Source: a virus
Reading direction: 5' to 3' (one strand)
DNA: 22,766 bases
Virus record (IMG/VR): IMGVR_UViG_3300048694_000664
Location: 1 to 22,766 of that record
A program made the position numbers and the translations under genes. Shown here piece after piece: positions 11,365-18,615 of the stretch. The notes under the pieces were generated by a model. That model worked only from the letters and a program-made list of their open reading frames with translations, did no database searches and had not been told where the DNA came from. The first letter of the stretch is position 1. Every line of letters begins with the position of its first letter.

Positions 11365-11833
11365 CTTTCAGCACCTTGTAGGTTTCTGCAGCCACCACAC
11401 GCTTGCGTAGGCTTGAACTGGAGAACGAGTGATCTCTTGAATTGAATATGTATTCAATGCCCCTAAAGTCACATTCGTCTCTGCCAGTGAAATTCTTGTC
11501 TTTGTATTCCACACCTAGAATACGCACATCCACAGGCAGGATCAGTAAAAGGTCAACGAGATCCTGTTCGGTTTGGTACACAACAACTTCATCAACATAA
11601 CGGCATGCTGCCAACTGTATCTGTCGCTCCACAACAGATTGTATCGGGCGATTCTTAGTCTCAGGCCTATCGATAGTTGGGTCTGTTTGGAGCCCGCATA
11701 TGAGGTAGTCACAGTGATTCTTGGCTTCCGAGAGCATAGCAATGTGCCCTGCGTGGAGCATATCGAAAGTGGAGAATGTGATGCCAATTCGTTTACCTTC
11801 TTGTTTGAGTCGTTTGATGTGATTAAAAATCAT
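11351..11833 (-). CDS. TagD/RfaE-like nucleotidyltransferase
   Basis: A 160-residue cytidylyltransferase-fold protein. GITFSTFDMLHAGH (17-30) provides the HxGH nucleotide-binding signature (His27, His30), NRPIQSVVERQ (61-71) the second substrate-contacting motif, and SSSSLRKR (138-145) the ISSSxxR-type motif. Members join CTP or ATP to a phosphorylated alcohol or sugar, such as glycerol-3-phosphate or heptose-phosphate, giving an activated precursor for polymer synthesis. The length fits a stand-alone enzyme of slightly above usual size. Nearby methyltransferase and glycosyltransferase genes support a role in sugar or glycan modification; the exact substrate is unknown. Confidence 0.87.
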   Translation of the reverse strand: MIFNHIKRLKQEGKRIGITFSTFDMLHAGHIAMLSEAKNHCDYLICGLQTDPTIDRPETKNRPIQSVVERQIQLAACRYVDEVVVYQTEQDLVDLLLILPVDVRILGVEYKDKNFTGRDECDFRGIEYIFNSRDHSFSSSSLRKRVVAAETYKVLKDGTS

Positions 11834-12264
11834 GATACTTCTCTACGTCCATCTCCGATGTCTCGGTCATGAATGTACTGACTGCCGTAGCTCTTTTTGA
11901 TGGCTTGTTCCTGTTCCCATGTTTCCATCACAACATGTCTACACACGTTTTGGAACCAGCGATCTACGATCTCAGCATCTGTATCTTCACGCTTTAACAT
12001 ATAACCTGCCTTGACCAATCGGGCCACGAAAATCTCGTTCCAGTCAAGCTCAAAGGCACCTTGATGTAAGTTATTGGGATCCACATCAATGCTTAATACT
12101 TGCACCCAAGGTTCGCCGCGCTCAGTTGCTAGCTCTTTTTCAGTCTTGGCAGGTGCCTTTACTTTGGGCATTGGTGGAACCTTGTTGGGATCCGGTAGTC
12201 CGTGATCCTTGGCAGCAGCCTTGGACTTTTTCTTAAAAAAATCAAATATCCCATCAAGATACAT
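11830..12264 (-). CDS. Unknown phage protein after QueE
   Basis: A 144-residue protein. A basic, proline-rich N-terminal third (FFKKKSKAAAKDHG, PNKVPPMPKVKAPAKTEKE) is followed by a globular part (WVQVLSIDVDPNNLHQGAFELDWNEIFVARLVKAGY) and a helical C-terminus (DAEIVDRWFQNVCRHVVMETWEQEQ). The start is taken as the ATG at 12264, overlapping the QueE stop as TAATG behind GGGGGA; 12276 is the alternative. Related proteins are, as I recall, frequent in T4-like marine phages, without known function. Confidence 0.8.
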   Translation of the reverse strand: MYLDGIFDFFKKKSKAAAKDHGLPDPNKVPPMPKVKAPAKTEKELATERGEPWVQVLSIDVDPNNLHQGAFELDWNEIFVARLVKAGYMLKREDTDAEIVDRWFQNVCRHVVMETWEQEQAIKKSYGSQYIHDRDIGDGRREVS

Positions 12265-13103
12265 TAGGTCCCCCATTCGTTCTTAAACAACGGTACCTGT
12301 AGTCTATCACTGTAACGCAAGCCTGCTTTCATTGCCATGACGGCCACTGCTCTGTTGTTTAGAGTGTACACACTTTCCACACCGCCCACAGGCATTAGAT
12401 AAACATGACCTTTGAATCCTGCTGAACGATATGCAGCAATAGCACACTCAGCATCGGCAAAATCTTGTTCGGTGGCAATGACAAACTTCAAATACGCTGT
12501 GCCCACATCTTCGTATTCAACAACAATCTCTGGGCAAATGGCATCTTCCCAACGCTCGCCACTACATGGCAGTTTAGCACTTACTGAGAATGTAATCTCG
12601 CGATGGTGCCAGCGACTCCATTCTTGCAGATACTTCTTAAACTCTGGAGACAATGGCTGAGTTCCGTTAGTCTCAAAAGTAATTTCTTTAAGACCCGACA
12701 TCTTGACATTGTTTAACAGGTCTGGATAAGCACGTTGCCAGCCCAGCAGTGGTTCGCCACCTGTGATAACTAGATGCTCATCTTTCCACTCTTTGTAAGG
12801 TAGCGTATCCACAATGGCATCAGCAATGGCATCTGTGCTCAACAAAGGCGACAGGTGTTTGAACCTTGGGTCCCAGCTGGCATAACTATCACATCCTGTA
12901 CTAACCAATGGCAAAGATTTGTATTCTTTATATAGAGCAGGATCAACATTGTCTGCTTCTGTACTGAGTTCGCCTCGAGGCATACCGAACCCTGCACACT
13001 TGAAGTTGCACCCAAATGTGCGTAAGAACACACTGGGCACACCCATGAATCGACCTTCGCCTTGGATGGAATAGAATAGTTCTGCTACTTTAATTTTGCT
13101 CAT
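12264..13103 (-). CDS. queE: QueE-like 7-carboxy-7-deazaguanine synthase (radical SAM)
   Basis: A 279-residue QueE homologue. QueE converts 6-carboxy-tetrahydropterin (from QueD) to 7-carboxy-7-deazaguanine using a 4Fe-4S cluster and SAM. Seen are the N-terminal AELFYSIQGEGRFMG (7-21) typical of QueE, RTFGCNFKC with Cys32 and Cys36, CDSYASWD with Cys71, and the SAM-binding TGGEP at 114-118. The cluster motif is therefore Cx3Cx34C, with a long insertion before the third Cys instead of the usual Cx3Cx2C. The start at 13103 overlaps the methyltransferase stop as ATGA; a frame to 13133 exists but the family begins here. With FolE, QueD and YhhQ it forms the deazaguanine module. Confidence 0.9.
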   Translation of the reverse strand: MSKIKVAELFYSIQGEGRFMGVPSVFLRTFGCNFKCAGFGMPRGELSTEADNVDPALYKEYKSLPLVSTGCDSYASWDPRFKHLSPLLSTDAIADAIVDTLPYKEWKDEHLVITGGEPLLGWQRAYPDLLNNVKMSGLKEITFETNGTQPLSPEFKKYLQEWSRWHHREITFSVSAKLPCSGERWEDAICPEIVVEYEDVGTAYLKFVIATEQDFADAECAIAAYRSAGFKGHVYLMPVGGVESVYTLNNRAVAVMAMKAGLRYSDRLQVPLFKNEWGT

Positions 13104-13882
13104 ATTTTCTTTGCTGTTACCAATAGATGCCAACCCAGGTGTTGCTTGATAGCGTCGCGATGTTCTTCTGTCATTGCAGCGAACCAGGGCTCAAGCTCAT
13201 AACGACCTTGTTTGTACGCTTCTACATTATACATAAAACAATGCCGCTGTTGCAAGTCAACAACCTCAAATTGTTCACCTAAAAGGCCAGTTATTTCCTC
13301 ATTTGAAAAGACTCTTGCATAAGGGCAACCATCCTGTGCTTCAAACTGATCAAGGCCTTTTTGTATCATGGCATACTTCCAAGAATTTCTAGCATAGACC
13401 ATGAAACGGAATTCGCCGCCGGGCACTAGCACACTGTGAACATTGCTGATAATCTGTTCGATAGCAGGAAAGTGGTGGATCACACCAAAGCTGTAAACCA
13501 TGTCAAAAGTGCCAAGGCTGCTCATCGCTTTGCTGTCACTGGCGTCAATGTTGTGGAATTCTCCAGATAAACCCAGTACTTCAAACCGACGGCGAGCCAA
13601 CTCTACACTTTGGTCACTGTAATCGATGCCTACATAGTTGGCACCAAATCTAGCAAACTCTTCACCGTCGGTGGCAATACCGCAACCGATTTCCAACACA
13701 CGTTGCCCTCGCCAAGCATCAAATTCAGCAAATGCAGGAATGTGCGGTTCTACGCGGTATCGCCGTTCGCTGACTTCGTGAAAGAATGCCGGTGTGCCTA
13801 CTTCACTTTGGCCGTGCTTGATATTGCAAGGCTGGCGGTTCCAGTAGTCTTTGATTTGTGTTTCTAACAAAGCTGTGGTCAT
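13100..13882 (-). CDS. SAM-dependent methyltransferase (class I)
   Basis: A 260-residue Rossmann-fold methyltransferase. Motif I VLEIGCGIATDGEEF (62-76), the acidic SAM-ribose ligand Asp87 (YVGIDYSD), a motif II/III region FDMVYSFGVIHHFP and a motif around VLVPGGEFRF are all present. It resembles the Methyltransf_11/UbiE type that acts on small molecules or sugars. The substrate is unknown; it sits between a GT-A glycosyltransferase and QueE, so a sugar or base substrate is plausible. It has its own ATG at 13882, one base after the preceding stop. Confidence 0.88.
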   Translation of the reverse strand: MTTALLETQIKDYWNRQPCNIKHGQSEVGTPAFFHEVSERRYRVEPHIPAFAEFDAWRGQRVLEIGCGIATDGEEFARFGANYVGIDYSDQSVELARRRFEVLGLSGEFHNIDASDSKAMSSLGTFDMVYSFGVIHHFPAIEQIISNVHSVLVPGGEFRFMVYARNSWKYAMIQKGLDQFEAQDGCPYARVFSNEEITGLLGEQFEVVDLQQRHCFMYNVEAYKQGRYELEPWFAAMTEEHRDAIKQHLGWHLLVTAKKI

Positions 13883-13883
13883 A

Positions 13884-14720
13884 TTAAAATTTCATAAGGT
13901 TAGGGTTTTGAAACTGCATCATCTGTTTGTTGACGTCGTTGATCTTGAGTTTTTCCCAAGGGTCTTGAGTGCCTCGGAACACGTCAGCAAAAAACTTCAT
14001 GCTAACGCCTCGCTCCTTTTCAAGATACTGGGCTATTTTTGCTGCATCTTCGTGGCGTTTTTGTATTTGATCAGTGTGATGGAAATCTCTAGGATCACTT
14101 GGATTGCCTTCTAGCATGGGTCTGTTCTGATAGGTTTCGTCGTGATTGTTGCCAGTGAGATCAAATCGATCATGTTCAACGCTGATATCAGTTCGTTCCA
14201 TGATATCCAGCAGATAGGCCTGTTGGCTGATCCAGCCATCACTGATCTGATGCGGACTTAGATAGCCCAACAGATCCAGCCATTCACGTGGAACAATGGG
14301 GAAAATACTGTAAGGGTGTTTGTTGTGGGTATCAAACGCCAGCACCTTGAACTGCCCAGTGTATTTGTAGATGTCAGTATCCCAATGAGCACTGTGCATG
14401 ATAGCATCGTCATTCCAAAACACCAGCCATTGAGCGTCTGAATTTCGAGCCAACTCATTTACATACTCGTTCAAACGAATATAGCCCATGGGCTTGAAGC
14501 TCATGGCAGTGTAAGAAATATCATGCTGGTCGAGATATGGTTGGACTGCGTTAGTAAAATGTTCGACGCCAACTGAATCATCGTCGTCGAACCCAAACAT
14601 AAATTGAACAGTGCTGATATCGTCGGCGTTTTCCACCAAGCTGCGAATACTGCGTTCCAAGCTCGCGGCTCTTCCACGAGTGGGCAACAAAATTGCAATG
14701 TTAAATTCTGGTTTATTCAT
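13884..14720 (-). CDS. GT-A type glycosyltransferase
   Basis: A 278-residue protein with a GT2-like GT-A fold. The N-terminus NIAILLPTRGRAASLERSI (7-25) is the nucleotide-sugar-binding strand and turn. FGFDDDDS (43-49) and FWNDDAIM (101-108) hold acidic residues; NDDA is the likely DxD-type metal motif. The C-terminal third (KRHEDAAKIAQYLEKERG onwards) is helical. No membrane segments are present, so it would be a cytoplasmic enzyme. Acceptor unknown; a phage glycosyltransferase may modify DNA, host surface polymers or virion proteins. Confidence 0.82.
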   Translation of the reverse strand: MNKPEFNIAILLPTRGRAASLERSIRSLVENADDISTVQFMFGFDDDDSVGVEHFTNAVQPYLDQHDISYTAMSFKPMGYIRLNEYVNELARNSDAQWLVFWNDDAIMHSAHWDTDIYKYTGQFKVLAFDTHNKHPYSIFPIVPREWLDLLGYLSPHQISDGWISQQAYLLDIMERTDISVEHDRFDLTGNNHDETYQNRPMLEGNPSDPRDFHHTDQIQKRHEDAAKIAQYLEKERGVSMKFFADVFRGTQDPWEKLKINDVNKQMMQFQNPNLMKF

Positions 14721-14723
14721 AGA

Positions 14724-15365
14724 TTAATTGCTGCTTTTGATAATGTTGCTGTCATCCTGTGAGGCAACCTTTTTCTGCAAGTAACTCAATAGTACACCAT
14801 AAGCAGGAAGGATAACAATCAAGCTAACAATGATTTTGCTGATTGAGTTGTTGGTAGCCACAATATGCCAGTTGTCGCGCATGAACTCGTCAGCACCGCC
14901 TGCAAATGCCACACCAAAGAAAGTGAACGTATCAATGAATGTGCTCACAATGCTACTTAGAGTAGGAGCGATCCACCATGTGGTATACTTCTCGCGGAAG
15001 TATTGAAACACATAAACGTCTAGCAAGTTACTAATGAAGTAGGCCATGCCAGATCCGAGGCCAATACGGAATGCCACAGATTCTGGAGCGCCGCCCGCTA
15101 GCACAATCAAAATGCTAACAATGATGGCAGGAATGAATGCCAAGGCAATAACTGCGCGACCAGTTTGTTTGCCTAGCAAACGCACAGTCAAGTCAGTTAA
15201 CACAACCACCAATGGAAATGTAAACGCTGCCACGCTGAGTGGGTTACCAAACACATCAATCTTGAATTGAACAATGTAGTTTGAAATTGCAATAATGATG
15301 ATGTGTGCCAACATCAACTTGTATGCTAATGCTCGGTCTACGCCGCTTAAGAGTTTATCTAACAT
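14724..15365 (-). CDS. yhhQ: YhhQ-type queuosine precursor transporter
   Basis: A 213-residue membrane protein with about six hydrophobic helices, matching the YhhQ/VUT_1 family. Typical segments are ISNYIVQFKIDVFG near 27-40, AAFTFPLVVVLTDLTVRLLG near 46-65, a helix with FRIGLGSGMAYFISNLLDVYVF, and WWIAPTLSSIVSTFIDTFTFFGVAF. YhhQ proteins sit in the inner membrane and take up 7-deazaguanine precursors such as preQ0 and preQ1. A phage copy beside QueE/QueD suggests extra supply of deazaguanine bases. AAGGAG lies upstream of the ATG at 15365. Confidence 0.92.
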   Translation of the reverse strand: MLDKLLSGVDRALAYKLMLAHIIIIAISNYIVQFKIDVFGNPLSVAAFTFPLVVVLTDLTVRLLGKQTGRAVIALAFIPAIIVSILIVLAGGAPESVAFRIGLGSGMAYFISNLLDVYVFQYFREKYTTWWIAPTLSSIVSTFIDTFTFFGVAFAGGADEFMRDNWHIVATNNSISKIIVSLIVILPAYGVLLSYLQKKVASQDDSNIIKSSN

Positions 15366-15378
15366 GGTTTTCTCCTTT

Positions 15379-15609
15379 TTAATTAGATTCGGTTTTGCTG
15401 TTGTCTGCGCCCAACAGTTTTAATATTTCTTGTGTCAATTGATGTTGATGAGCGTTGCTGGTGTAAGCATAGTTATACTGGATTTGAACAAAGTCAAATT
15501 CATCCATGCCTTGATGTTGCATTTTGATATGTACAGTTCCAAACATATCTTTGTCGGCCCAAATTTTAGTAGGCAAAATTTCCACAAGTTCAACAGTTTC
15601 GATGTTCAT
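15379..15609 (-). CDS. Small unknown protein between QueD and YhhQ
   Basis: A 76-residue protein, MNIETVELVEILPTKIWADK at the start and QEILKLLGADNSKTESN at the end, with strands VHIKMQHQG and DFVQIQYNYAYTSN. The start at 15609 overlaps the QueD stop as ATGA and has AGGA upstream, so it is preferred over the ATG at 15630. It is co-translated with QueD and followed by YhhQ, so a link with the deazaguanine module is possible, but the sequence does not show one. Confidence 0.78.
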   Translation of the reverse strand: MNIETVELVEILPTKIWADKDMFGTVHIKMQHQGMDEFDFVQIQYNYAYTSNAHQHQLTQEILKLLGADNSKTESN

Positions 15610-16253
15610 GCAAATAGGTCCTCGTTCCATTCACGGTGTCCTTCGCGGAAGGCCATATTGGCCTGTGTTTCGCGAACTTCAACACGATAGCACCACAAAC
15701 GAGCAGCCTCGCCTGGGCCCCACAGGTCAGGAATGTAACATCCATTGATATACTTGTAAAGCATTTCGCTTAGGCCTTCGCAGCCTAGTTTAGGTAATAC
15801 TACAATCTTAGCCATGTTCTTTTCTTGTAATAGATTGAATGTTTCCATTTCAGGATCATCTTGTGCCACAATCAATGTGTGGTCGAACATATCCTCTAAT
15901 AACTTCTTCAAGTCTTTCAATCCGCCATAGTCAGCAGCCCAGTTACGAACGTCTAGGTCGTTGGTACCAAAATAGAACTTCATTGAAAAACTGTAGCCGT
16001 GGATCAGATTGCAGTGACTGTCAGCACGCCACTGGCGATATGCACAGGGAAACGCATCGTGATACTCTTTTGTGCTTGTGTATTGATATGAAATTGCTGG
16101 ACGATAGTTTAGGTAACCTTCGTATTCGCTTCGCATTGCGGCTTCTACTTCTTCGGTAGCATCTATGCCTATATTGCGTAAACCATCAAACGCTTTGGTT
16201 GATATTTGTACTGTGTTTTGCTTTCGCCAGTCTTCGTATGAGTATTTTGCCAT
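15606..16253 (-). CDS. queD: QueD/PTPS-family protein with altered zinc site
   Basis: A 215-residue protein whose residues about 61-205 follow 6-carboxy-tetrahydropterin synthase (QueD), the enzyme that turns the FolE product dihydroneopterin triphosphate into 6-carboxy-tetrahydropterin. Seen are FPCAYRQW (68-75), HCNLIHGYSF (80-89) with catalytic-type Cys81, DHTLIV with Asp124/His125, and GCEGLSEMLY with Glu159. Zinc normally needs three His, one in the AAH motif and two in HGHS; here positions 72 and 87 are Tyr and only His85 remains. An N-terminal extension of about 60 residues is also unusual. AGGAGG lies upstream of the ATG at 16253. Activity is uncertain; the family call is firm. Confidence 0.83.
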   Translation of the reverse strand: MAKYSYEDWRKQNTVQISTKAFDGLRNIGIDATEEVEAAMRSEYEGYLNYRPAISYQYTSTKEYHDAFPCAYRQWRADSHCNLIHGYSFSMKFYFGTNDLDVRNWAADYGGLKDLKKLLEDMFDHTLIVAQDDPEMETFNLLQEKNMAKIVVLPKLGCEGLSEMLYKYINGCYIPDLWGPGEAARLWCYRVEVRETQANMAFREGHREWNEDLFA

Positions 16254-16269
16254 ATTGTCCTCCTATGAT

Positions 16270-16298
16270 ATTATAGCATAGGCAGCAGAGTTTGTATA
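16270..16298 (-). promoter_or_regulatory. Promoter for the QueD-YhhQ segment
   Basis: -10 TATAAT (16275-16270) with a TATACA -35-like element (16298-16293) at 17 bases, minus strand. The leader to the QueD ATG is short and holds AGGAGG. The -35 is weak, but the -10 and spacing match the other promoters. Confidence 0.6.
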
Positions 16299-16327
16299 GC
16301 GGGATGATGCCGGACAGGCCGCTGAAT

Positions 16328-16507
16328 TTATTTAGATTGTTTGCATTGCAAATCTTCATCGCAGATTTTTTCAATCTTGCCATCTTGTGTGTTCATTATG
16401 TACAGCTTACCATTGAGTTCAGCAGGATGGTATTTTCCGTTTTGCACTGCGGGCATAGTGACCTGATAATACAACAAAACACACATGATGATATTGGTAA
16501 ACAACAT
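16328..16507 (-). CDS. 59-residue protein with hydrophobic N-terminus
   Basis: Begins MLFTNIIMCVLLYYQVTMPA, a single hydrophobic segment with a Cys at position 9, then a hydrophilic tail (QNGKYHPAELNGKLYIMNTQ, about residues 22-41) with Cys49 and Cys55. It may be a small membrane-anchored or secreted peptide. No clear Shine-Dalgarno is present, and it fills the gap between the HIT-like gene and the QueD promoter. The open frame and protein-like composition support it, but moderately. Confidence 0.5.
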   Translation of the reverse strand: MLFTNIIMCVLLYYQVTMPAVQNGKYHPAELNGKLYIMNTQDGKIEKICDEDLQCKQSK

Positions 16508-16528
16508 TTTAACTACTTAAAAGAATAT

Positions 16529-16915
16529 TTAGTTGGGTTTTTGATAGCCTGTAGCTTTGTAGTTCTGTTGCCCAAATATAACACCTCGTACGCCACCGGT
16601 AGGGTCAGCACAGTCGCCTGTGCGTCGAGGAATAAGATGAACGTGTGGGTACATCACAGTTTGACCTGCAACTTGACCCACGTTCATGCCTATGTTGTAG
16701 CCTTCGCAGTCGCCGGCGTTGACCATTTTGTTGCCTTCAAACAAAGCAGACGTAAATGCTTCGTGAATCAATCCCGGTGTGTTTTCTTGGGGGATAAACA
16801 ACAGATGTCCCACAGTGACAGGATACCTATCTCTGTAAACAGCAACATGGAAATCCTGCCAAACAAGATCATCCCAGGGTGCGATACCTTGCTTCTTTGC
16901 TTCATTTAGTGTCAT
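16529..16915 (-). CDS. HIT-family protein with a modified triad
   Basis: A 128-residue protein of the histidine-triad nucleotide-binding family. The fold is shown by GHLLFIPQE (36-44), EGYNIGMNVGQVAGQT (71-86), the triad region VMYPHVHLIPRR (87-98) and DPTGGVRGVIF (104-113). Family members hydrolyse dinucleoside polyphosphates or AMP conjugates through the central His of HxHxH; here the first His is Tyr89 while His91 (the catalytic position) and His93 remain. The start at 16915 has AGGAAA upstream and overlaps the previous gene by 14 bases; the ATG at 16969 is not supported. A role in nucleotide or AppppA metabolism is inference. Confidence 0.85.
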   Translation of the reverse strand: MTLNEAKKQGIAPWDDLVWQDFHVAVYRDRYPVTVGHLLFIPQENTPGLIHEAFTSALFEGNKMVNAGDCEGYNIGMNVGQVAGQTVMYPHVHLIPRRTGDCADPTGGVRGVIFGQQNYKATGYQKPN

Positions 16916-17081
16916 TGTTGGTTTCCTGTTGTTCTGCCAAACTGCCGCCAGTGCAACTGGCATCTTCAAACCATTGTTCCATTGCTCGACGACGATACTC
17001 GTCTAATTCAGTCTGGCGCTTGGACTCATCTTCGGCTTTCTTTTCCAAGTTGTGATGTTTGAGTTTTGAAGTCAGCGTCAT
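16902..17081 (-). CDS. Small unknown charged protein
   Basis: A 59-residue, highly charged, helical protein (MTLTSKLKHHNLEKKAEDES...). Both ends are set by its neighbours: it begins six bases after the stop of the 47-residue gene and overlaps the HIT-like start by 14 bases. No motif is recognised. Confidence 0.65.
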   Translation of the reverse strand: MTLTSKLKHHNLEKKAEDESKRQTELDEYRRRAMEQWFEDASCTGGSLAEQQETNNDTK

Positions 17082-17087
17082 AATACG

Positions 17088-17231
17088 TTATTCGTCATCT
17101 GTTTCCACTCTAAACTCAGCCCAGCGAAAACCATCTTTTACAATGATCTTGCCGGCTCCGCTTCGCCGCAAAAAATGATCGTGCTGTTCTACGTTCTTTT
17201 TGTGGTAAGTTTTAACAGTCCAAAATGCCAT
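17088..17231 (-). CDS. Small unknown basic protein
   Basis: A 47-residue protein, MAFWTVKTYHKKNVEQHDHF at the start and FRWAEFRVETDDE at the end, predicting beta strands around a basic helix. It begins two bases after the Bax-inhibitor-like gene's stop. No function is recognised. Confidence 0.68.
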   Translation of the reverse strand: MAFWTVKTYHKKNVEQHDHFLRRSGAGKIIVKDGFRWAEFRVETDDE

Positions 17232-17233
17232 GA

Positions 17234-17914
17234 TTAGTCCTTTTTATTACCAAACAATTGTAGCAAGCTCAAGAACAAATTGATGAAATCCAAGTACAAG
17301 GTCAATGCACCTGCAATCTCCACACCGTCGCCAGCATCACCTTCGCTGACCATTTCACGGATTTGCTGGGTGTCGTAAGCTGTGAGACCCAAGAAGATCA
17401 CAATAGCGATAGCACTGATCGCCATTTGCATCACAGAGCTGCCAATGAAGATATTGATAATGCTGGCAATCACAATGGCAATCAAACCCACGAAACAAAA
17501 CTTACCCACACTATCCAAGCTTTGTTTGGTAAAATAACCGTAAAAGCTCATGGTACCAAACAACACTGCGCCACCCATGAATGCTTCCATAATAGACGCC
17601 ATGGTATACACAGCAAAGATAGTGGCAAAGCTCAAGCCCATCAGTGCCGCAAACGCATGCAAGGCCAGTGCTTTTCCTGTTCGTCCTATGTTGCTCTCAA
17701 GCAGTGCGGGAATGGCAAAGATAAATGCCAGTGGTGCAAAGATCACCAACCACTTGATCCAAGAGCCAAAGAAGAATTGTAACAGTGCAGGTGATGTGCC
17801 CACAATGTAACTCACAATCATTGAAGTAATAATAGCCAAGCTCATGTGAGCATAAACACGGCCCATTGCAGAATTAACTTCTGCGGCTGTACGATAGGTA
17901 GTGGTAGTAAACAT
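17234..17914 (-). CDS. Bax inhibitor-1 (BI-1/YccA) family membrane protein
   Basis: A 226-residue protein with about seven transmembrane helices that follows the bacterial BI-1/YccA family. The N-terminal MGRVYAHMSLAIITSMIVSYIVG begins the first helix, internal segments read HAFAALMGLSFATIFAVYT and GTMSFYGYFTKQSLDSVGKF, and the C-terminal LGLTAYDTQQIREM is the family-typical motif near the last helices. Bacterial members are inner-membrane proteins linked to stress, protease (FtsH) modulation or ion leak. A phage copy may stabilise the host membrane or protect phage proteins during infection; this is inference. ATG overlaps the preceding stop as TGATG. Confidence 0.92.
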   Translation of the reverse strand: MFTTTTYRTAAEVNSAMGRVYAHMSLAIITSMIVSYIVGTSPALLQFFFGSWIKWLVIFAPLAFIFAIPALLESNIGRTGKALALHAFAALMGLSFATIFAVYTMASIMEAFMGGAVLFGTMSFYGYFTKQSLDSVGKFCFVGLIAIVIASIINIFIGSSVMQMAISAIAIVIFLGLTAYDTQQIREMVSEGDAGDGVEIAGALTLYLDFINLFLSLLQLFGNKKD

Positions 17915-18105
17915 CAGTTATCAATCTCCATAGAATTCCACTCTTTGATAAGGGCAAGTACTTCATCTTCGGTATTACACAAGGTTTTTGTGTTCTTCCA
18001 ATCGTTATCGTCGTCACGCCCGCCAATTTCAATCATCCAACCGTTGTCGTAACGATTGATAGTGATCGATTCATTTACTTTTGAAAGTTTTTTTAGTTTA
18101 GCCAT
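17914..18105 (-). CDS. Unknown small protein
   Basis: A 63-residue protein (MAKLKKLSKVNESITINRYD...). It predicts strands ITINRYDNGWMIEIGG followed by a helix TEDEVLALIKEW, a beta-beta-alpha layout. It precedes and is coupled to the Bax-inhibitor-like gene. Function unknown. Confidence 0.8.
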   Translation of the reverse strand: MAKLKKLSKVNESITINRYDNGWMIEIGGRDDDNDWKNTKTLCNTEDEVLALIKEWNSMEIDN

Positions 18106-18117
18106 ATCATACTCCTA

Positions 18118-18615
18118 TTAAGTTGGGAAAGGCCAAGCTGCTGACGCAGTTTGTCCGGTGGGTTTTGGTGCTGATTCAAGTTCAACGTTTTCTGTAACTA
18201 CTGTACCATCTGCTTCGCACAAGTCAACTTTGAACGGCGCCATAACAGTGATGTAAGAATCTTCTTCTTGCCATTCGTGGTTGCCATCGTATAACCAACC
18301 AGCGCCACCTTCGTAGTATGCATCTTCGATAGCTTGTTGTTCTTCTGCTGAGATATCGTCGCTGAATTCAAAATTACAAGCAACGCTGTCGTCTAGTTCA
18401 GCGCCCCATCCCGATGTTGGATTACAGTAACTTATTTTGCTGTCTTTGTAAGGCAAGTTAATGCTCATATCCTCATCAATAAAACCCTGCCCCCAGCGAT
18501 AGTGGTCTTCGATGTTGAACCAGCTGATGCTGTTGTCAGCATTTTCTCGATACATTTCATACGTGATAGCAATACTCTTTTTCTCCAGTGGAGTAATGCG
18601 ATAGACTTTGGACAT
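18118..18615 (-). CDS. Very acidic unknown phage protein
   Basis: A 165-residue protein with about 32 Asp/Glu against about 10 Lys/Arg, so strongly negative. Motifs include YRWGQGFIDEDMSINL (39-54), EFSDDISAEEQQAIEDAYYEG and GWLYDGNHEWQEEDSY. Related sequences are, as I recall, found in T4-like aquatic phages, with no function assigned. High acidity can mean DNA mimicry or simple solubility; nothing here decides. Its ATG overlaps the previous stop as TAATG. Confidence 0.82.
   Translation of the reverse strand: MSKVYRITPLEKKSIAITYEMYRENADNSISWFNIEDHYRWGQGFIDEDMSINLPYKDSKISYCNPTSGWGAELDDSVACNFEFSDDISAEEQQAIEDAYYEGGAGWLYDGNHEWQEEDSYITVMAPFKVDLCEADGTVVTENVELESAPKPTGQTASAAWPFPT

Noticed and set aside
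12264-13133. QueE lacking its third cluster cysteine (CxxxCxxF)
   Set aside because: On closer reading the normal CDSYxxW sequence reappears 34 residues later with its Cys, so the cluster motif is expanded and not broken. It is reported as a finding instead.
16186-16383. 65-codon minus-strand frame overlapping the QueD start
   Set aside because: It overlaps the QueD gene and its promoter in another frame and has no ribosome site. The 59-residue frame at 16328-16507 is a better candidate.
16292-16909. Long + strand open frame (205 codons)
   Set aside because: Opposite the HIT-like gene and the 59-residue gene. It is a shadow frame; all other genes here are on the minus strand.
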